Shown: piece by piece, positions 1-8,650 of the stretch
How positions within the stretch are numbered: the stretch's first letter is position 1
How the letters are laid out: the number at the start of each line of letters is the position of its first letter
Assembly: GCF_039962115.1 (NCBI RefSeq)
Contig: NZ_JAMPKJ010000028.1
Location: 1 to 64,000 of the forward strand
DNA length: 64,000 bases
Origin: Funiculus sociatus GB2-C1
GTDB taxonomy: Bacteria; Cyanobacteriota; Cyanobacteriia; Cyanobacteriales; FACHB-T130
Direction: 5' to 3'
Program-made: the position numbers and the translations under genes
Notes under the pieces: model-generated
What the model saw: only the letters and a program-made list of their open reading frames with translations
Told to the model about the DNA's origin: nothing
The model's database searches: none

Positions 1-116
1 GCACTTCTGATATATCAACTTGACGCGGGCGACCACCTGGTGAAAGCTTCTGGAATGAGGTCACTAAGCAATTCATACTGAGCGCAAGTTAAGTTACTGG
101 GATAAGCTTTACTCAT
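1..116 (-). mobile_element. 5' fragment of a frameshifted IS5-type transposase, cut by the window edge
   Basis: Reading the minus strand from the ATG at 116-114 gives a start of the type MSKAYPSNLTCAQYELLSDL, the typical N-terminus of IS4/IS5-family transposases with a DUF4096-like start. The frame then meets a TGA after about 34 codons. A neighbouring frame continues the family consensus as PGGRPRQVDISEV up to base 1, so the sequence shows a frameshift between the two parts. Some IS5 groups use programmed frameshifting, but no slippery run is visible here, so a decayed copy is more likely. Bases 121-131 (CTCTCTCGGTG) and 158-168 form an inverted repeat just outside the start codon and may belong to the element end. 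Bases 117-257 show no other gene. Confidence 0.6.
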
Positions 117-257
117 GTGGCTCTCTCGGTGCTGCGTGTTTTGCTATTGGCAGCTTACACTGAGAGAGTTTTTTTACTGCCTAACCCACTTTTCAAACAT
201 CCTCTTACAGGCTTGGATTGTTTGAACCATATTTTTTTTAGTAGTTATTTGTCATTT

Positions 258-617
258 TTATACCTGGCTCAATTCAATTATATTACCGTCTGGATCTTGG
301 GTGAACAAAGCTGCTCTACCAGAAGCACTCATTTGTACGGGACATTTGTTATTTATAATCTGCTCTTTAGCAGCATCTAAATTTGCCACAGAAAAAGCTA
401 AGTGTCGGTTGCGACCTAACTTTTGGGAATCTACCATATCCGAGGGTATCTCAGAGACAATCAGGTGAATTTGAAACTCGCCGACTTGATACCATGCTCC
501 CGGAAATTTAAGCGTTCTATCTATTTTAGATAATCTCAGTACCTTGCCATAAAAATGTTCTGCTCGTTCTAAGTCAGAAACGAGAATAGCTGCGTGGAGG
601 CATTGGATAATTTGCAT
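258..617 (-). CDS. VOC superfamily (glyoxalase/bleomycin-resistance-like) protein
   Basis: This 119-aa protein has the length and pattern of a single-module vicinal oxygen chelate protein. The usual metal-ligand positions are recognisable: a His at residue 8 in the first strand (CLHAAILVSDLERAEHFYG), a second His in NRHLAFSV in mid-protein, and Glu115 in the closing DGNIIELSQV. Family members are dimeric cytosolic metalloenzymes such as glyoxalase I, dioxygenases or thiol transferases, or binding proteins. The substrate cannot be told from the sequence. It is divergent from the HxlR regulator at 912, with a palindromic repeat element in between. A co-regulated detoxification role is possible but unproven. 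Confidence 0.85.
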   Translation of the reverse strand: MQIIQCLHAAILVSDLERAEHFYGKVLRLSKIDRTLKFPGAWYQVGEFQIHLIVSEIPSDMVDSQKLGRNRHLAFSVANLDAAKEQIINNKCPVQMSASGRAALFTQDPDGNIIELSQV

Positions 618-777
618 GGCTGGTTTGGTTAGAAATAGGCGTAATTTTAATTATGCAGTAGGTTAAGGATGCGCGATCGCTCTCAAACCACAGAAAACCA
701 AAATTAGCCTAACTCAGTGAATGCCATTCAGAGTTAGCTTGAAGAAATAAGCTAAAATTTCCTAATAGCAATGCAAC

Positions 778-876
778 TATAGCAGTGCTAAATGATTCGC
801 GAAGGCGAGATACCCGACTTCTGTAAGAAGTCGGGTATCTCAATGACTGGCTCACAACTCAAATAGGATTGCTATA
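778..876. repeat. Palindromic MITE-like element, family A (copy 1)
   Basis: A 99-bp element starts with TATAGCAGTGCTAAATGATTC and ends with AAATAGGATTGCTATA, so the ends are imperfect inverted repeats (TATAGCARTCCTA). It carries a central hairpin, AGATACCCGACTTCT (808-822) with its perfect complement at 826-840. The same ends occur at 46861-46958 and 48116-48218. It carries no coding capacity and occupies most of the gap between the VOC gene and the HxlR gene; nothing else is recognised in 618-911. Confidence 0.8.
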
Positions 877-911
877 AATCGCATTCAAATAAAATTGTAA
901 ATAAAGATACT

Positions 912-1232
912 ATGGAAGCCAAAAACCAGAGTCACGAGAGAAAGACTTGTCCGGCGGAAACTGCTTTAAAAGCCATTAGCGGACGCTGGAAGCTTTTTAT
1001 TTGGGGAGAACTACTGACAGGAGTTAAACGGTTTGGTGAATTGCAACGATCTTTAGACGGGATTACCCAAAAGATGCTCACGCAGCAGCTTAGAGAAATG
1101 GAGCAAGACGGAATTATCCATCGGGAGGTTTATCTGCAAATCCCCCCCAAAGTGGAATATTCCCTAACACCTTTAGGGGAAAGTCTGAAACCAATTATCG
1201 ATGCTATGCACGAATTCGGAACCCAGTTGTGA
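912..1232 (+). CDS. HxlR-family winged-helix transcriptional regulator
   Basis: This 106-aa protein is a complete HxlR/DUF24 regulator. The family signature is visible from residue 13: a Cys-Pro pair (TCPAETALKAISGRWKLFI), then RFGELQRSLDGITQKMLTQQ as recognition helix region, and KVEYSLTPLGESLKPI as wing and dimer helix. HxlR proteins bind DNA as dimers and often answer to electrophiles, oxidants or disulfide stress, in some cases through the N-terminal Cys. Its stop lies three bases from that of the convergent PaaK-like gene. The likely target is itself or the divergent VOC gene; this is inferred only from position. Confidence 0.92.
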   Translation: MEAKNQSHERKTCPAETALKAISGRWKLFIWGELLTGVKRFGELQRSLDGITQKMLTQQLREMEQDGIIHREVYLQIPPKVEYSLTPLGESLKPIIDAMHEFGTQL

Positions 1233-1234
1233 AA

Positions 1235-2737
1235 TTACTTGCCGGTGTAGCGGTGCTTAACTCCGATGGGAAAATACTCAGGATCGCCAGTTAGAGTTAG
1301 TGTAACTTGCGGCATTTGGTATTCTGCGGGGACGTAGTTAGCAAATTCGCTGTTAAGCCGTAGTAACTGTTTGAGAATGGAGGATGCGATCGCATCCTGC
1401 TTCTGTTCACTTTCATCGACCCCAGATGCTAACTCCACAACAATTGACAAAAACCGATTCTTATCTGTATCTTCCTTAACTTGCAATACGAATTTACCTG
1501 TCACCCACTCTCGAATAATTGGCTGTTCCAATCCCACCGTCACATTTTCCGGGTAAATATTCGCGCCGAAGTAAGAAACTGTAAAATTACGCCCGAAAAC
1601 ATAGACAAAAGGTAGAGGATGAATTCCTCTCCCACTTTGTAGCTGCAATATTTCTATAGGATTGAATCCCCATTCTGCCAAGAACTGGAGCATCGCATCA
1701 TAAGAGATTAAACCCCCCGTATCCAAAATGTTATAGCGTACCAAGGGGATACCGTTATGGCCGGAAAACAGCAACGTGCTATCAATAACCTCGAAAAAGC
1801 GGCTCAAAGGGTCATACTGTACCAAGGTAGGTAAGCGCGATTCACCGAACAAAGCACGAGACGCATCTGGATTATTTGCTAAAAACCTGCGAATGCAAAT
1901 ACTAAGAGGTGTTTCGTTTCCTAAAACGCCTGCATCGGCTGTTCCATACAGCGAAGCTGAGTCATAGCAGGGATTCCGGGAACCAACTCGTTCACCTACA
2001 AGACTACGCCATTCTTCACTAAAAACTTCTCCAGCAAAAACCATTTTTATTTGATATTTATGCCACTCTATACCCCGCGCAATACCGCTATCAATAACAT
2101 CCTTAATAAACGGCGGATATCCCAACAATACAACTTGCTCAAATGCTGAACCAAGTTCCTGCACAACTCGGAATATTTCTTCTTTGTTATTTCCGGGAGT
2201 AATAACAGTAAGGGGGTAGCCTTTACTGGCAAGATAGCGACAGCAATTTGTTGTGTACATTCCCCCCACCCAAGTTCCCAAAGTAAAGCAAATTACAGCT
2301 AAGGTGCGGCGTGTGTCAGCATAAAAGTTATCGTAAAAAATTTGCTCAAAACGTGTAGCAATCTGAAATTCATCGCTCAAAAAGCGAGGCCAAAATGTAG
2401 GCTTGCCAGTAGAACCTGATGAAACAGCAATTATATCGCAGCTTTCTAATTGCCCATTCCGGCACAAGTCCGCGAGTGAGTGACGCAGCAGGTAATTCTC
2501 TTTAGTAATCAGAGGAAGCTTTTGAAAATCCTGGTAACTTTGAATAGATGAAGGATTGACACCCTGTTCTTTCAGAAAAGCTTTGTAAGCGGGTATACTA
2601 GCAGCGACATCGTGAAATAATTGCCTAGCAGCAGCTTCTGGAGAAGAAGTGCAATGCTCTTCAAGTAGCCCCTGAAGGGGTGTATTTAGGAATCCTTGAA
2701 AAGCTGTAATTGCCCGTTGACTTTTTTCTTCCTGCAT
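1235..2737 (-). CDS. PaaK-like AMP-forming ligase (phenylacetate-CoA ligase family)
   Basis: A 500-aa adenylate-forming enzyme. The ATP/AMP-binding P-loop motif is seen as SSGSTGKPTFWPR around residue 106, and an N-terminal segment of the type found in PaaK (YKAFLKEQGVNPSSIQSYQDFQKLP) precedes it. Such enzymes activate a carboxylate to an acyl-AMP and usually pass it to CoA. The C-terminal lid domain with the catalytic Lys is expected near the end (PIGVKHRYTGK is the last segment). No phenylacetate catabolism genes are near, so the substrate is unknown; cyanobacteria carry many stand-alone members. It is transcribed towards the HxlR gene. A 263-bp gap containing short repeats separates it from the next gene. 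Confidence 0.8.
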   Translation of the reverse strand: MQEEKSQRAITAFQGFLNTPLQGLLEEHCTSSPEAAARQLFHDVAASIPAYKAFLKEQGVNPSSIQSYQDFQKLPLITKENYLLRHSLADLCRNGQLESCDIIAVSSGSTGKPTFWPRFLSDEFQIATRFEQIFYDNFYADTRRTLAVICFTLGTWVGGMYTTNCCRYLASKGYPLTVITPGNNKEEIFRVVQELGSAFEQVVLLGYPPFIKDVIDSGIARGIEWHKYQIKMVFAGEVFSEEWRSLVGERVGSRNPCYDSASLYGTADAGVLGNETPLSICIRRFLANNPDASRALFGESRLPTLVQYDPLSRFFEVIDSTLLFSGHNGIPLVRYNILDTGGLISYDAMLQFLAEWGFNPIEILQLQSGRGIHPLPFVYVFGRNFTVSYFGANIYPENVTVGLEQPIIREWVTGKFVLQVKEDTDKNRFLSIVVELASGVDESEQKQDAIASSILKQLLRLNSEFANYVPAEYQMPQVTLTLTGDPEYFPIGVKHRYTGK

Positions 2738-2790
2738 TGTTGCTTCTCTTTTTTGAAAGTGCTTCGCCTTATAGTGCTGATCGTTAATAA

Positions 2791-2865
2791 GTTGGGTTGA
2801 GCTACAGCGAAACCTAACAAATGATCATGTTGGGTTGAGGTAAGCATTACCCAACCCAACCTACT
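2791..2865. repeat. Short dispersed repeat (GTTGGGTTGAG units)
   Basis: GTTGGGTTGAG occurs directly repeated at 2791-2801 and 2829-2839 and is followed by the inverted form TTACCCAACCCAAC at 2848-2861, giving a potential hairpin between the second and third unit. Similar GGGTTGAG/CAACCC repeats are widespread in filamentous cyanobacterial genomes. No gene is seen in 2738-3000. Confidence 0.5.
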
Positions 2866-3000
2866 AGCGCGTCTATCCTAATTTGTTGGGTAAAGCAAGC
2901 CTATAATTTTGGAAATTTGGATTTTGAGAATTTTATCAATCCAGCATTCCAGCCCTCACGCGCTACTACTCACTGCGATTTTCTTTGTGAACTTTTGTAC

Positions 3001-5238
3001 TTAAATTTCAGTTTCATCTAACACATGGGGCGGTTCCTGATTTGGTTGGTAAGTTGGAATTTCGATGATAAACTCTGTTCCCTCTCCTGGTGCAGAAATA
3101 CAGCTCAATTTTCCGCCGTGTTTTTGTACGATAATTGAGTGCGAAATTGATAAGCCTAAACCAGTACCTTTGCCTACTGCTTTTGTCGTAAAGAAGGGGT
3201 CAAATAGCCGCTTCCTTACCGATTCTGGCATTCCTGAACCGTTATCATAAATTCGGATTGAAACTTTGTCTTTTTCTATAACTTCAGTGCGAATACGAAT
3301 CTGGGGATTATGAGCAATTTTTCCATTTACAATTGACACCTGACGACTAGCTACTAACTCTTCCAAAGCATCAATTGCATTGCCGATGAGATTCATAAAC
3401 ACCTGATTAAGTGGCCCAGCGTAGCACTCAACAAGGGGTAACTTTCCATATTCTTTGATTACCTGAATACCAGGATGATCTGGACTTGCTCTTAGACGGC
3501 TATGCAAAATCATCAGGGTGCTGTCGATGCCTTCGTGAAGATCAACACCTTTCATCATCGCTTCGTCGAGGCGAGAAAAGTTTCGTAAGCTACGCACAAT
3601 TTCACAAATGCGTTGCGTTCCCACTTTTATTGAAGATAGCATTTTGGGCAAATCTGACCTAATAAAATCGAGGTCGATAGCTTCTATTTCATCCAAAATT
3701 TCTGGTGTGGGATTGGGGTATTCTTGCTGATAAAGCGTTACTAAACCCAGTAAATCTTCGGCGTAATCCCAAACATGGGGTAGATTGCCGTGAATAAAGC
3801 TAACGGGGTTATTAATTTCATGGGCGACACCAGCAACTAGCTGCCCTAAACTAGACAATTTTTCGGTTTGAATCAGCTGGGATTGTGTCTGCTGAAGTTC
3901 CCGCACGGTTTGTTCCAACTGAGTCGCTTGTTGTTTTAATTGGGACTCTGCGTGCTTGCGTTTGGTGATATCATTACAAATGCTAACTAGCCCGATAATC
4001 TTGCCAGTTTTGTCTTTAATGGCATCAGCACGAAGCGAAATTGGTACAATGCGATCGCTCTTTGTTTTAATCTCTACTTCCCCCCGCCAAGAGTCACCTT
4101 TCATTACCGTAGAAAACACCTCTTGTACTACCAACGAATCGGTGTAAACTATCGCCTGTCCCCCAGCATTGTTTAGTTCATCTACAGTGTATCCAAACAA
4201 ATTTATAAAAGCATGGTTGTGATAGATGGAAGTGCCATTATTATCGGTCATGGCAATTGCATCGCTAGAAGATTCTACGGCTTTTCTCAGTAATAAAAGT
4301 GCCTCTTCTGCCTGTTTTTGCGGTGTAATGTCTCTGGCAAAAACTACGACTCCCCCAATATTTCCCTCGTCATCGTGCCAAGGAACTCTATCCAGATTAA
4401 GCCAGATATTTTCTCCTGAGTAGGTTTTTATTTTTTCAACTATTCCAATTTTAGACTTTTTAGAATTGATTACTTCTAGGTCGTTTTGATGATATTTTGC
4501 TGCTTGAGCAGGATAAATATCATAGGTAGATTTACCTTCGATATCTTCCACTTTCATCCCCATCCATGCGGCAGCAGCTTTATTTATTTTTAAAATTCGG
4601 TTTTCTCTATCTTTGAACCAAATCATCACTGGCATGGCATCAAGAATGATTTGTTGATGTTGCTTTTCAGAGGAAGTGCTAATTCGTCTTTTAAGTTGGG
4701 CGTAAGCGTTGCTTAATGAACTTATAGTATTATTTAGTTCGACTGTACGTTCTTCTACTCTGAGTTCTAATTGTTCATTTGCTTTCTCTAGCGCTTCCTG
4801 GGCAGCTTTGCGCCGCGATATGTCTTCGATAGTTGCTATAAAATAGTCTGGTTCCCCAGAAGGTTTAAGCACAAGAGACTGAGATAAATTAATCCAGACA
4901 GAAAACCCGCTTTTGTGGATGTAGCGCTTCTCAATCGAGAACGTCTGAATTTTGCCTGTCAATAGCTGACTTATATATGAAAGATTAATATCAATATCGT
5001 CGGGGTGGGTAATATCTGGAAGCGATAAAGTTAGCAATTCCTCATGGCTATAGCCTAAAATATTACAAAACTTTTTGTTAACTCGCAGCCACCCTCCATC
5101 TAATGCTATATGGGCAATGCCAACAACAGTTTGCTCAAAGGTAGCATGGAATCTTTGCTCGCTAATCAGTAGCGCTTCCTCTAGTTGCTTGAGGGCAGCT
5201 TCGTTAATCAATTTTTTGCTAGATGTATTGATTTGCAT
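3001..5238 (-). CDS. PAS-domain sensor histidine kinase
   Basis: A 745-aa cytosolic histidine kinase with no transmembrane segment. Order: PAS/PAC at about 25-145 (ends in IATIEDISRRKAAQEALEKA), a coiled coil to about 190, PAS 2 at about 197-310, PAS 3 at about 315-430, a second coiled coil, then HisKA with the phospho-acceptor His473 in GVAHEINNPVSF, and HATPase_c with N box (NLIGNAIDALEE), G1 box (IYDNGSGMP) and G2 box (GKGTGLGLSIS). It would autophosphorylate in answer to a ligand or redox signal sensed by the PAS domains. There is no receiver domain and no adjacent response regulator, so its partner is unknown. The kinase core closely resembles that of the gene at 59953-61818, pointing to paralogy. 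Confidence 0.93.
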   Translation of the reverse strand: MQINTSSKKLINEAALKQLEEALLISEQRFHATFEQTVVGIAHIALDGGWLRVNKKFCNILGYSHEELLTLSLPDITHPDDIDINLSYISQLLTGKIQTFSIEKRYIHKSGFSVWINLSQSLVLKPSGEPDYFIATIEDISRRKAAQEALEKANEQLELRVEERTVELNNTISSLSNAYAQLKRRISTSSEKQHQQIILDAMPVMIWFKDRENRILKINKAAAAWMGMKVEDIEGKSTYDIYPAQAAKYHQNDLEVINSKKSKIGIVEKIKTYSGENIWLNLDRVPWHDDEGNIGGVVVFARDITPQKQAEEALLLLRKAVESSSDAIAMTDNNGTSIYHNHAFINLFGYTVDELNNAGGQAIVYTDSLVVQEVFSTVMKGDSWRGEVEIKTKSDRIVPISLRADAIKDKTGKIIGLVSICNDITKRKHAESQLKQQATQLEQTVRELQQTQSQLIQTEKLSSLGQLVAGVAHEINNPVSFIHGNLPHVWDYAEDLLGLVTLYQQEYPNPTPEILDEIEAIDLDFIRSDLPKMLSSIKVGTQRICEIVRSLRNFSRLDEAMMKGVDLHEGIDSTLMILHSRLRASPDHPGIQVIKEYGKLPLVECYAGPLNQVFMNLIGNAIDALEELVASRQVSIVNGKIAHNPQIRIRTEVIEKDKVSIRIYDNGSGMPESVRKRLFDPFFTTKAVGKGTGLGLSISHSIIVQKHGGKLSCISAPGEGTEFIIEIPTYQPNQEPPHVLDETEI

Positions 5239-5417
5239 TGCTTGTCAGACCTATATGTTTTACTAATACAAGAATTGCCCCCTCTATCTGTTTAAGGCAA
5301 TACTTTAATTTCTAGTGTGATCGAAAACACATTAGAATGAGTTTGTATCACTGCAATCAATCAGGCGCTAAGCGACGATAGCCCCGCGCTAAAACTGTTT
5401 GCCTAAGCCATAAAGTT

Positions 5418-5684
5418 TTAATTTCTATGTATAATCGGAATTTCAATAATAAATTGTGTTCTCTGTCCAACTGCTGAAATACACTTTAAATCACCTTGGT
5501 GTTTTTCTACGACAATCTGATAGCTAATAGCTAAATCTAAACCAGTGCCTTTGCCTATCGGTTTCGTGGAAAAAAAGGGGTAAAATAGTTTTTTTTTTAC
5601 ATTTTTAGTCATACCTGAACCATTGTCTGCAATTTTAATAACTGCTAGATCGTCGTCTCGCATCAAAAGTACAGCCTCAAGCAA
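5418..5684 (-). pseudogene. Remnant of a histidine kinase ATPase domain
   Basis: Only the last 88 codons of a HATPase_c domain remain: the G1 box (ADNGSGMTK), the F-box region (LFYPFFSTKPIGKG) and the C-terminal strand. The G2 box reads GTGLDLAIS where GTGLGLSIS is expected, and the DPFF motif is YPFF, so the nucleotide site is degraded. There is no phospho-acceptor His, no N box, and the frame overlaps the MASE1 fragment upstream in another frame. It looks like the 3' end of the MASE1 kinase gene left after an internal deletion. Confidence 0.75.
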
Positions 5685-6331
5685 TTTTCGATTTTAAATT
5701 TTCGATTTTTAAATTGCTTGCGGGTTTTACCTGTTTTGAGCAACGCCCAATCCAAAATCGGCCATCTAAAATTTGAAATTGGTTGGCTCCAAATTAGCAG
5801 CACTGGTGTGAAGACGAGAACGCCACCTACATTCCCAAGCCACCAAGTCCACCAAATCGCTTTATAAGCACTCCAAGGTGCGATGCCACCCAGACACATA
5901 CTGGTGGTGCCGAAGGTGGCAGCTATTAACCAGATCAGCATCCCTCCAATTAATACAAAGTTAAAAACGCTACTCACCCGATTTAGCAGATTGCTGTACC
6001 CGATAAATCGGCGTATTAAAAAAGCACCCAACACGGGTGTCAAGGCATCTCCCACGGCACAGCCACTAGCAACTGCAAACACCACGGCTGGCAATCCGTC
6101 GATCGAAGTGCTGACGGCAAGGAACTCCCCCAGCCAGATACCAGGCCAAACGCCATAACCCAGCCGTAGGGTAGCTGCCAAGGCGATACCTGCCGGAGGC
6201 CAAACTGGTGTTACGTTTCCAGGGAGGGAAACCAGTAAAAGCCCAAGTTTAGCAGCACTATAGTAGATGACAGCAACAAATACCACGGCTGTCAACCGTG
6301 CCGCCGATTTGGGCAATGCAAAAAACTTCAT
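5663..6331 (-). CDS. Truncated MASE1-domain membrane protein (5' part of a broken sensor kinase)
   Basis: The 222-aa product begins with a MASE1-type integral membrane sensor: VWPPAGIALAATLRLGYGVW and IWWTWWLGNVGGVLVFTPVLL are family hallmarks, with about six hydrophobic segments. MASE1 normally spans about 300 residues and precedes PAS, GGDEF or kinase domains. Here the reading frame dissolves after about residue 200 into low-complexity sequence (KTRKQFKNRKFKIEN) encoded by AT-rich heptamer-like repeats at about 5685-5725, and the kinase end lies immediately downstream in another frame. I read this as one gene damaged by deletion at a repeat. The membrane fragment might still be made, but signalling output is lost. 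Confidence 0.75.
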   Translation of the reverse strand: MKFFALPKSAARLTAVVFVAVIYYSAAKLGLLLVSLPGNVTPVWPPAGIALAATLRLGYGVWPGIWLGEFLAVSTSIDGLPAVVFAVASGCAVGDALTPVLGAFLIRRFIGYSNLLNRVSSVFNFVLIGGMLIWLIAATFGTTSMCLGGIAPWSAYKAIWWTWWLGNVGGVLVFTPVLLIWSQPISNFRWPILDWALLKTGKTRKQFKNRKFKIENCLRLYF

Positions 6332-6500
6332 TTTTAATATCTAACGCCACGATATGCCTTGAATTTAGTATTCCCCCTGAGCCGGGGGAAAGTAGATTTG
6401 AAGAATACAAAGAATTATTTTTAAAGACGGAGCAGTTGGTATATTCTCGGTCAATTTGTTATACCTAACTTGAATCTTCCACAGAATCAGCCCCAGGTTA

Positions 6501-8636
6501 ATGATGCCCCTGTATTGCACCAAAGGACACGAGAATCCCACTGATTGCCGCTTTTGTCAGCATTGTGGCGAACCGCTGCCGGAGTTCGTCAGCAATAATA
6601 TTGTGACGGGGATGATTTTAGGCGATCGCTATCGCATTGTGCGCGAACTGGGGCATGGTGGCTTTGGACGCACTTATCTGGCGGAAGACTTGAACCGATT
6701 CAATGAACCTTGTGTTTTAAAGGAATTTGCTCCCAAGGTTCAAGGCGCTTATGCTTTGCAGAAAGCTGAAGAACTATTTGAGCGAGAGGCGGGCGTACTC
6801 TACAAGCTGCGACATTCGCAAATCCCCAACTTTCGAGAAATGTTTCGGGTGAACCAGCAAAGCAAAGGATATCTGTTTTTAGTACAGGACTATGTGGAGG
6901 GTCAAACCTACCGTTCGTTGCTCGATGCTCGAAAATCTCAAGGGTTGCGGTTTAGTGAAGGGGAAGTACGCCAAATTCTACTGCACATTCTGCCAGTGTT
7001 GGACTATATCCACTCGCTGGGAGTGATTCACCGCGATATTTCTCCAGAAAACATGATTTTGCGGAGTTCCGATCAGCTTCCGGTGCTGATTGACTTTGGC
7101 GGCGTGAAGGAAGTTGCAGCAACGGTGGAATCGCAGTTTACTTTGGGAAGTGGCAATTCTCCGCCTTTGATCGCTACTCGCTTAGGAAAGCGGGGATACG
7201 CTCCTGACGAGCAGATGGACAAGGGATTGGTTTTTCCCAACAGCGATTTGTACGCTTTGGCAGCAAGTTTGTTAGTTTTGCTTACGCTCAAGCAACCCCA
7301 CGAGATAATTGACAGCGAGACGCTGAAGTGGAACTGGCGGCGGGAAGTTAATCTTAGCCCGATGCTGGGAGATGTTCTGGATAAAATGCTGTCTCGGAGG
7401 ATAAGCGATCGCTACCAATCTGCCAGAGAAGTTTTCCAAGCTCTCTCTGTCAATATACCTTCTACTGAGTTGCCTCCTACTCAACCGCCAGCGCCACCAC
7501 CGATAGAACCCACACAGGCTGTTTCTCCTGCCTCATACCGCCCCCATCAACCGCCAATCGCCAACCTTCACGCCCAACCCTCCCATCAACAGAAAGGGGA
7601 GCCGCTTACTGCGAAACCCCAACCTACAATCCCCAAACGCCAATCCCCATTTGTCGGCATATTGGGTAAAATTTTGCTGGTGGCGCTGGTGATTATTGGT
7701 GCTACTGGACTCGGCTGGTGGGCTGGAAATTTGTGGATACAGTCGATGACTGGTTCCGAGGACAAAGGATCTGACTCCAACTCCTCAGATAATTCCACTG
7801 CGCCAACCGATCAGGAAAATCCTTCGCCGCAGTATTCGGCGGCGGAACGCGATCGCAAGCAACAGCTGCGCGATCGCCGCATTAGTTTGGGTGTTGACTA
7901 CAATTTCTACGTAAACTGGGTAAATGATACTTTCTGGACGCGAAACCCAGAACAACGGGGAAAAATTCTCGGCGATGGTTCAGAATTTGAGCAATTGCGC
8001 CTGAGTTGGGATCAAACAGCCGCCCAGTTGCTCGATAAGTTGGAGCAGGCAAACTTGAGCGGTGCGTCGCGCCAGCGCTTGGGAAGCTACCAGCAGGAAG
8101 ATCGCGATCGCTTCAAGGAGCAAGTCAACCAGCTGCGTCTTTCCAGTCGCGCCCTCTACGACCTCGCTGATGTCGTATTTTTCCAGCTATTCCCAGAGCA
8201 GCGCGGTAAAGATTTTCTCGCACAACCGATTGGTCAAGTATGGCACGCGATCGTTGCTGAGAAAGTCAAGGCATTGCAGGCTGGAGACGCTTTAGAAACC
8301 ATTCGCTTCGATCCTGGCGCGGTTGGGAAACGAGTCAGAGGCACCCTCAAACCCAGAGAAGGCAAAGCCTACATCGCCAACTTTACCAAAGATCAATTGC
8401 TGGCACTTACTTTCACAAATAATCCAAAACTCCGCCTTTCCCTTTATCCTCCAACCACCGCCGTTCCCCCACTGCTGGAAGACTCGACACAAACAACTTG
8501 GTCGGGAAAACTTCCTCAATCAGGCTACTACGAATTTGTAGTAATTTCTGAAAACTCTGAACCCGTTGATTATCAACTCGACCTCGGCGTGGAAACCCCT
8601 GCTGCAACGCCATCTACATCTACTGCTCCTCAGTAA
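6501..8636 (+). CDS. Membrane-anchored Ser/Thr protein kinase with N-terminal zinc ribbon
   Basis: The 711-aa protein opens with a four-Cys zinc-ribbon (CTKGHENPTDCRFCQHCG, residues 5-22), followed by an eukaryotic-type kinase domain at about 40-315. Visible catalytic elements are the glycine loop (LGHGGFGRTYLAED), Lys74 (CVLKEF), catalytic Asp179 in HRDISPENM, and the metal-binding DFG-like motif written DFGG. A proline-rich linker (about 325-390) leads to one transmembrane helix (about 395-418, LVALVIIGATGLGWWAGNLW). The remaining about 290 residues are extracytoplasmic and of unknown fold. The second of the two adjacent start codons is equally possible. The phosphatase gene begins 14 bp after the stop, suggesting co-transcription. 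Confidence 0.93.
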   Translation: MMPLYCTKGHENPTDCRFCQHCGEPLPEFVSNNIVTGMILGDRYRIVRELGHGGFGRTYLAEDLNRFNEPCVLKEFAPKVQGAYALQKAEELFEREAGVLYKLRHSQIPNFREMFRVNQQSKGYLFLVQDYVEGQTYRSLLDARKSQGLRFSEGEVRQILLHILPVLDYIHSLGVIHRDISPENMILRSSDQLPVLIDFGGVKEVAATVESQFTLGSGNSPPLIATRLGKRGYAPDEQMDKGLVFPNSDLYALAASLLVLLTLKQPHEIIDSETLKWNWRREVNLSPMLGDVLDKMLSRRISDRYQSAREVFQALSVNIPSTELPPTQPPAPPPIEPTQAVSPASYRPHQPPIANLHAQPSHQQKGEPLTAKPQPTIPKRQSPFVGILGKILLVALVIIGATGLGWWAGNLWIQSMTGSEDKGSDSNSSDNSTAPTDQENPSPQYSAAERDRKQQLRDRRISLGVDYNFYVNWVNDTFWTRNPEQRGKILGDGSEFEQLRLSWDQTAAQLLDKLEQANLSGASRQRLGSYQQEDRDRFKEQVNQLRLSSRALYDLADVVFFQLFPEQRGKDFLAQPIGQVWHAIVAEKVKALQAGDALETIRFDPGAVGKRVRGTLKPREGKAYIANFTKDQLLALTFTNNPKLRLSLYPPTTAVPPLLEDSTQTTWSGKLPQSGYYEFVVISENSEPVDYQLDLGVETPAATPSTSTAPQ

Positions 8637-8650
8637 TCATCTTTTGCCTC

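Noticed and set aside
117-380. 87-codon plus-strand frame
   Set aside because: It runs through the IS edge and antisense to the VOC gene, with low-complexity hydrophobic composition and no ribosome site.
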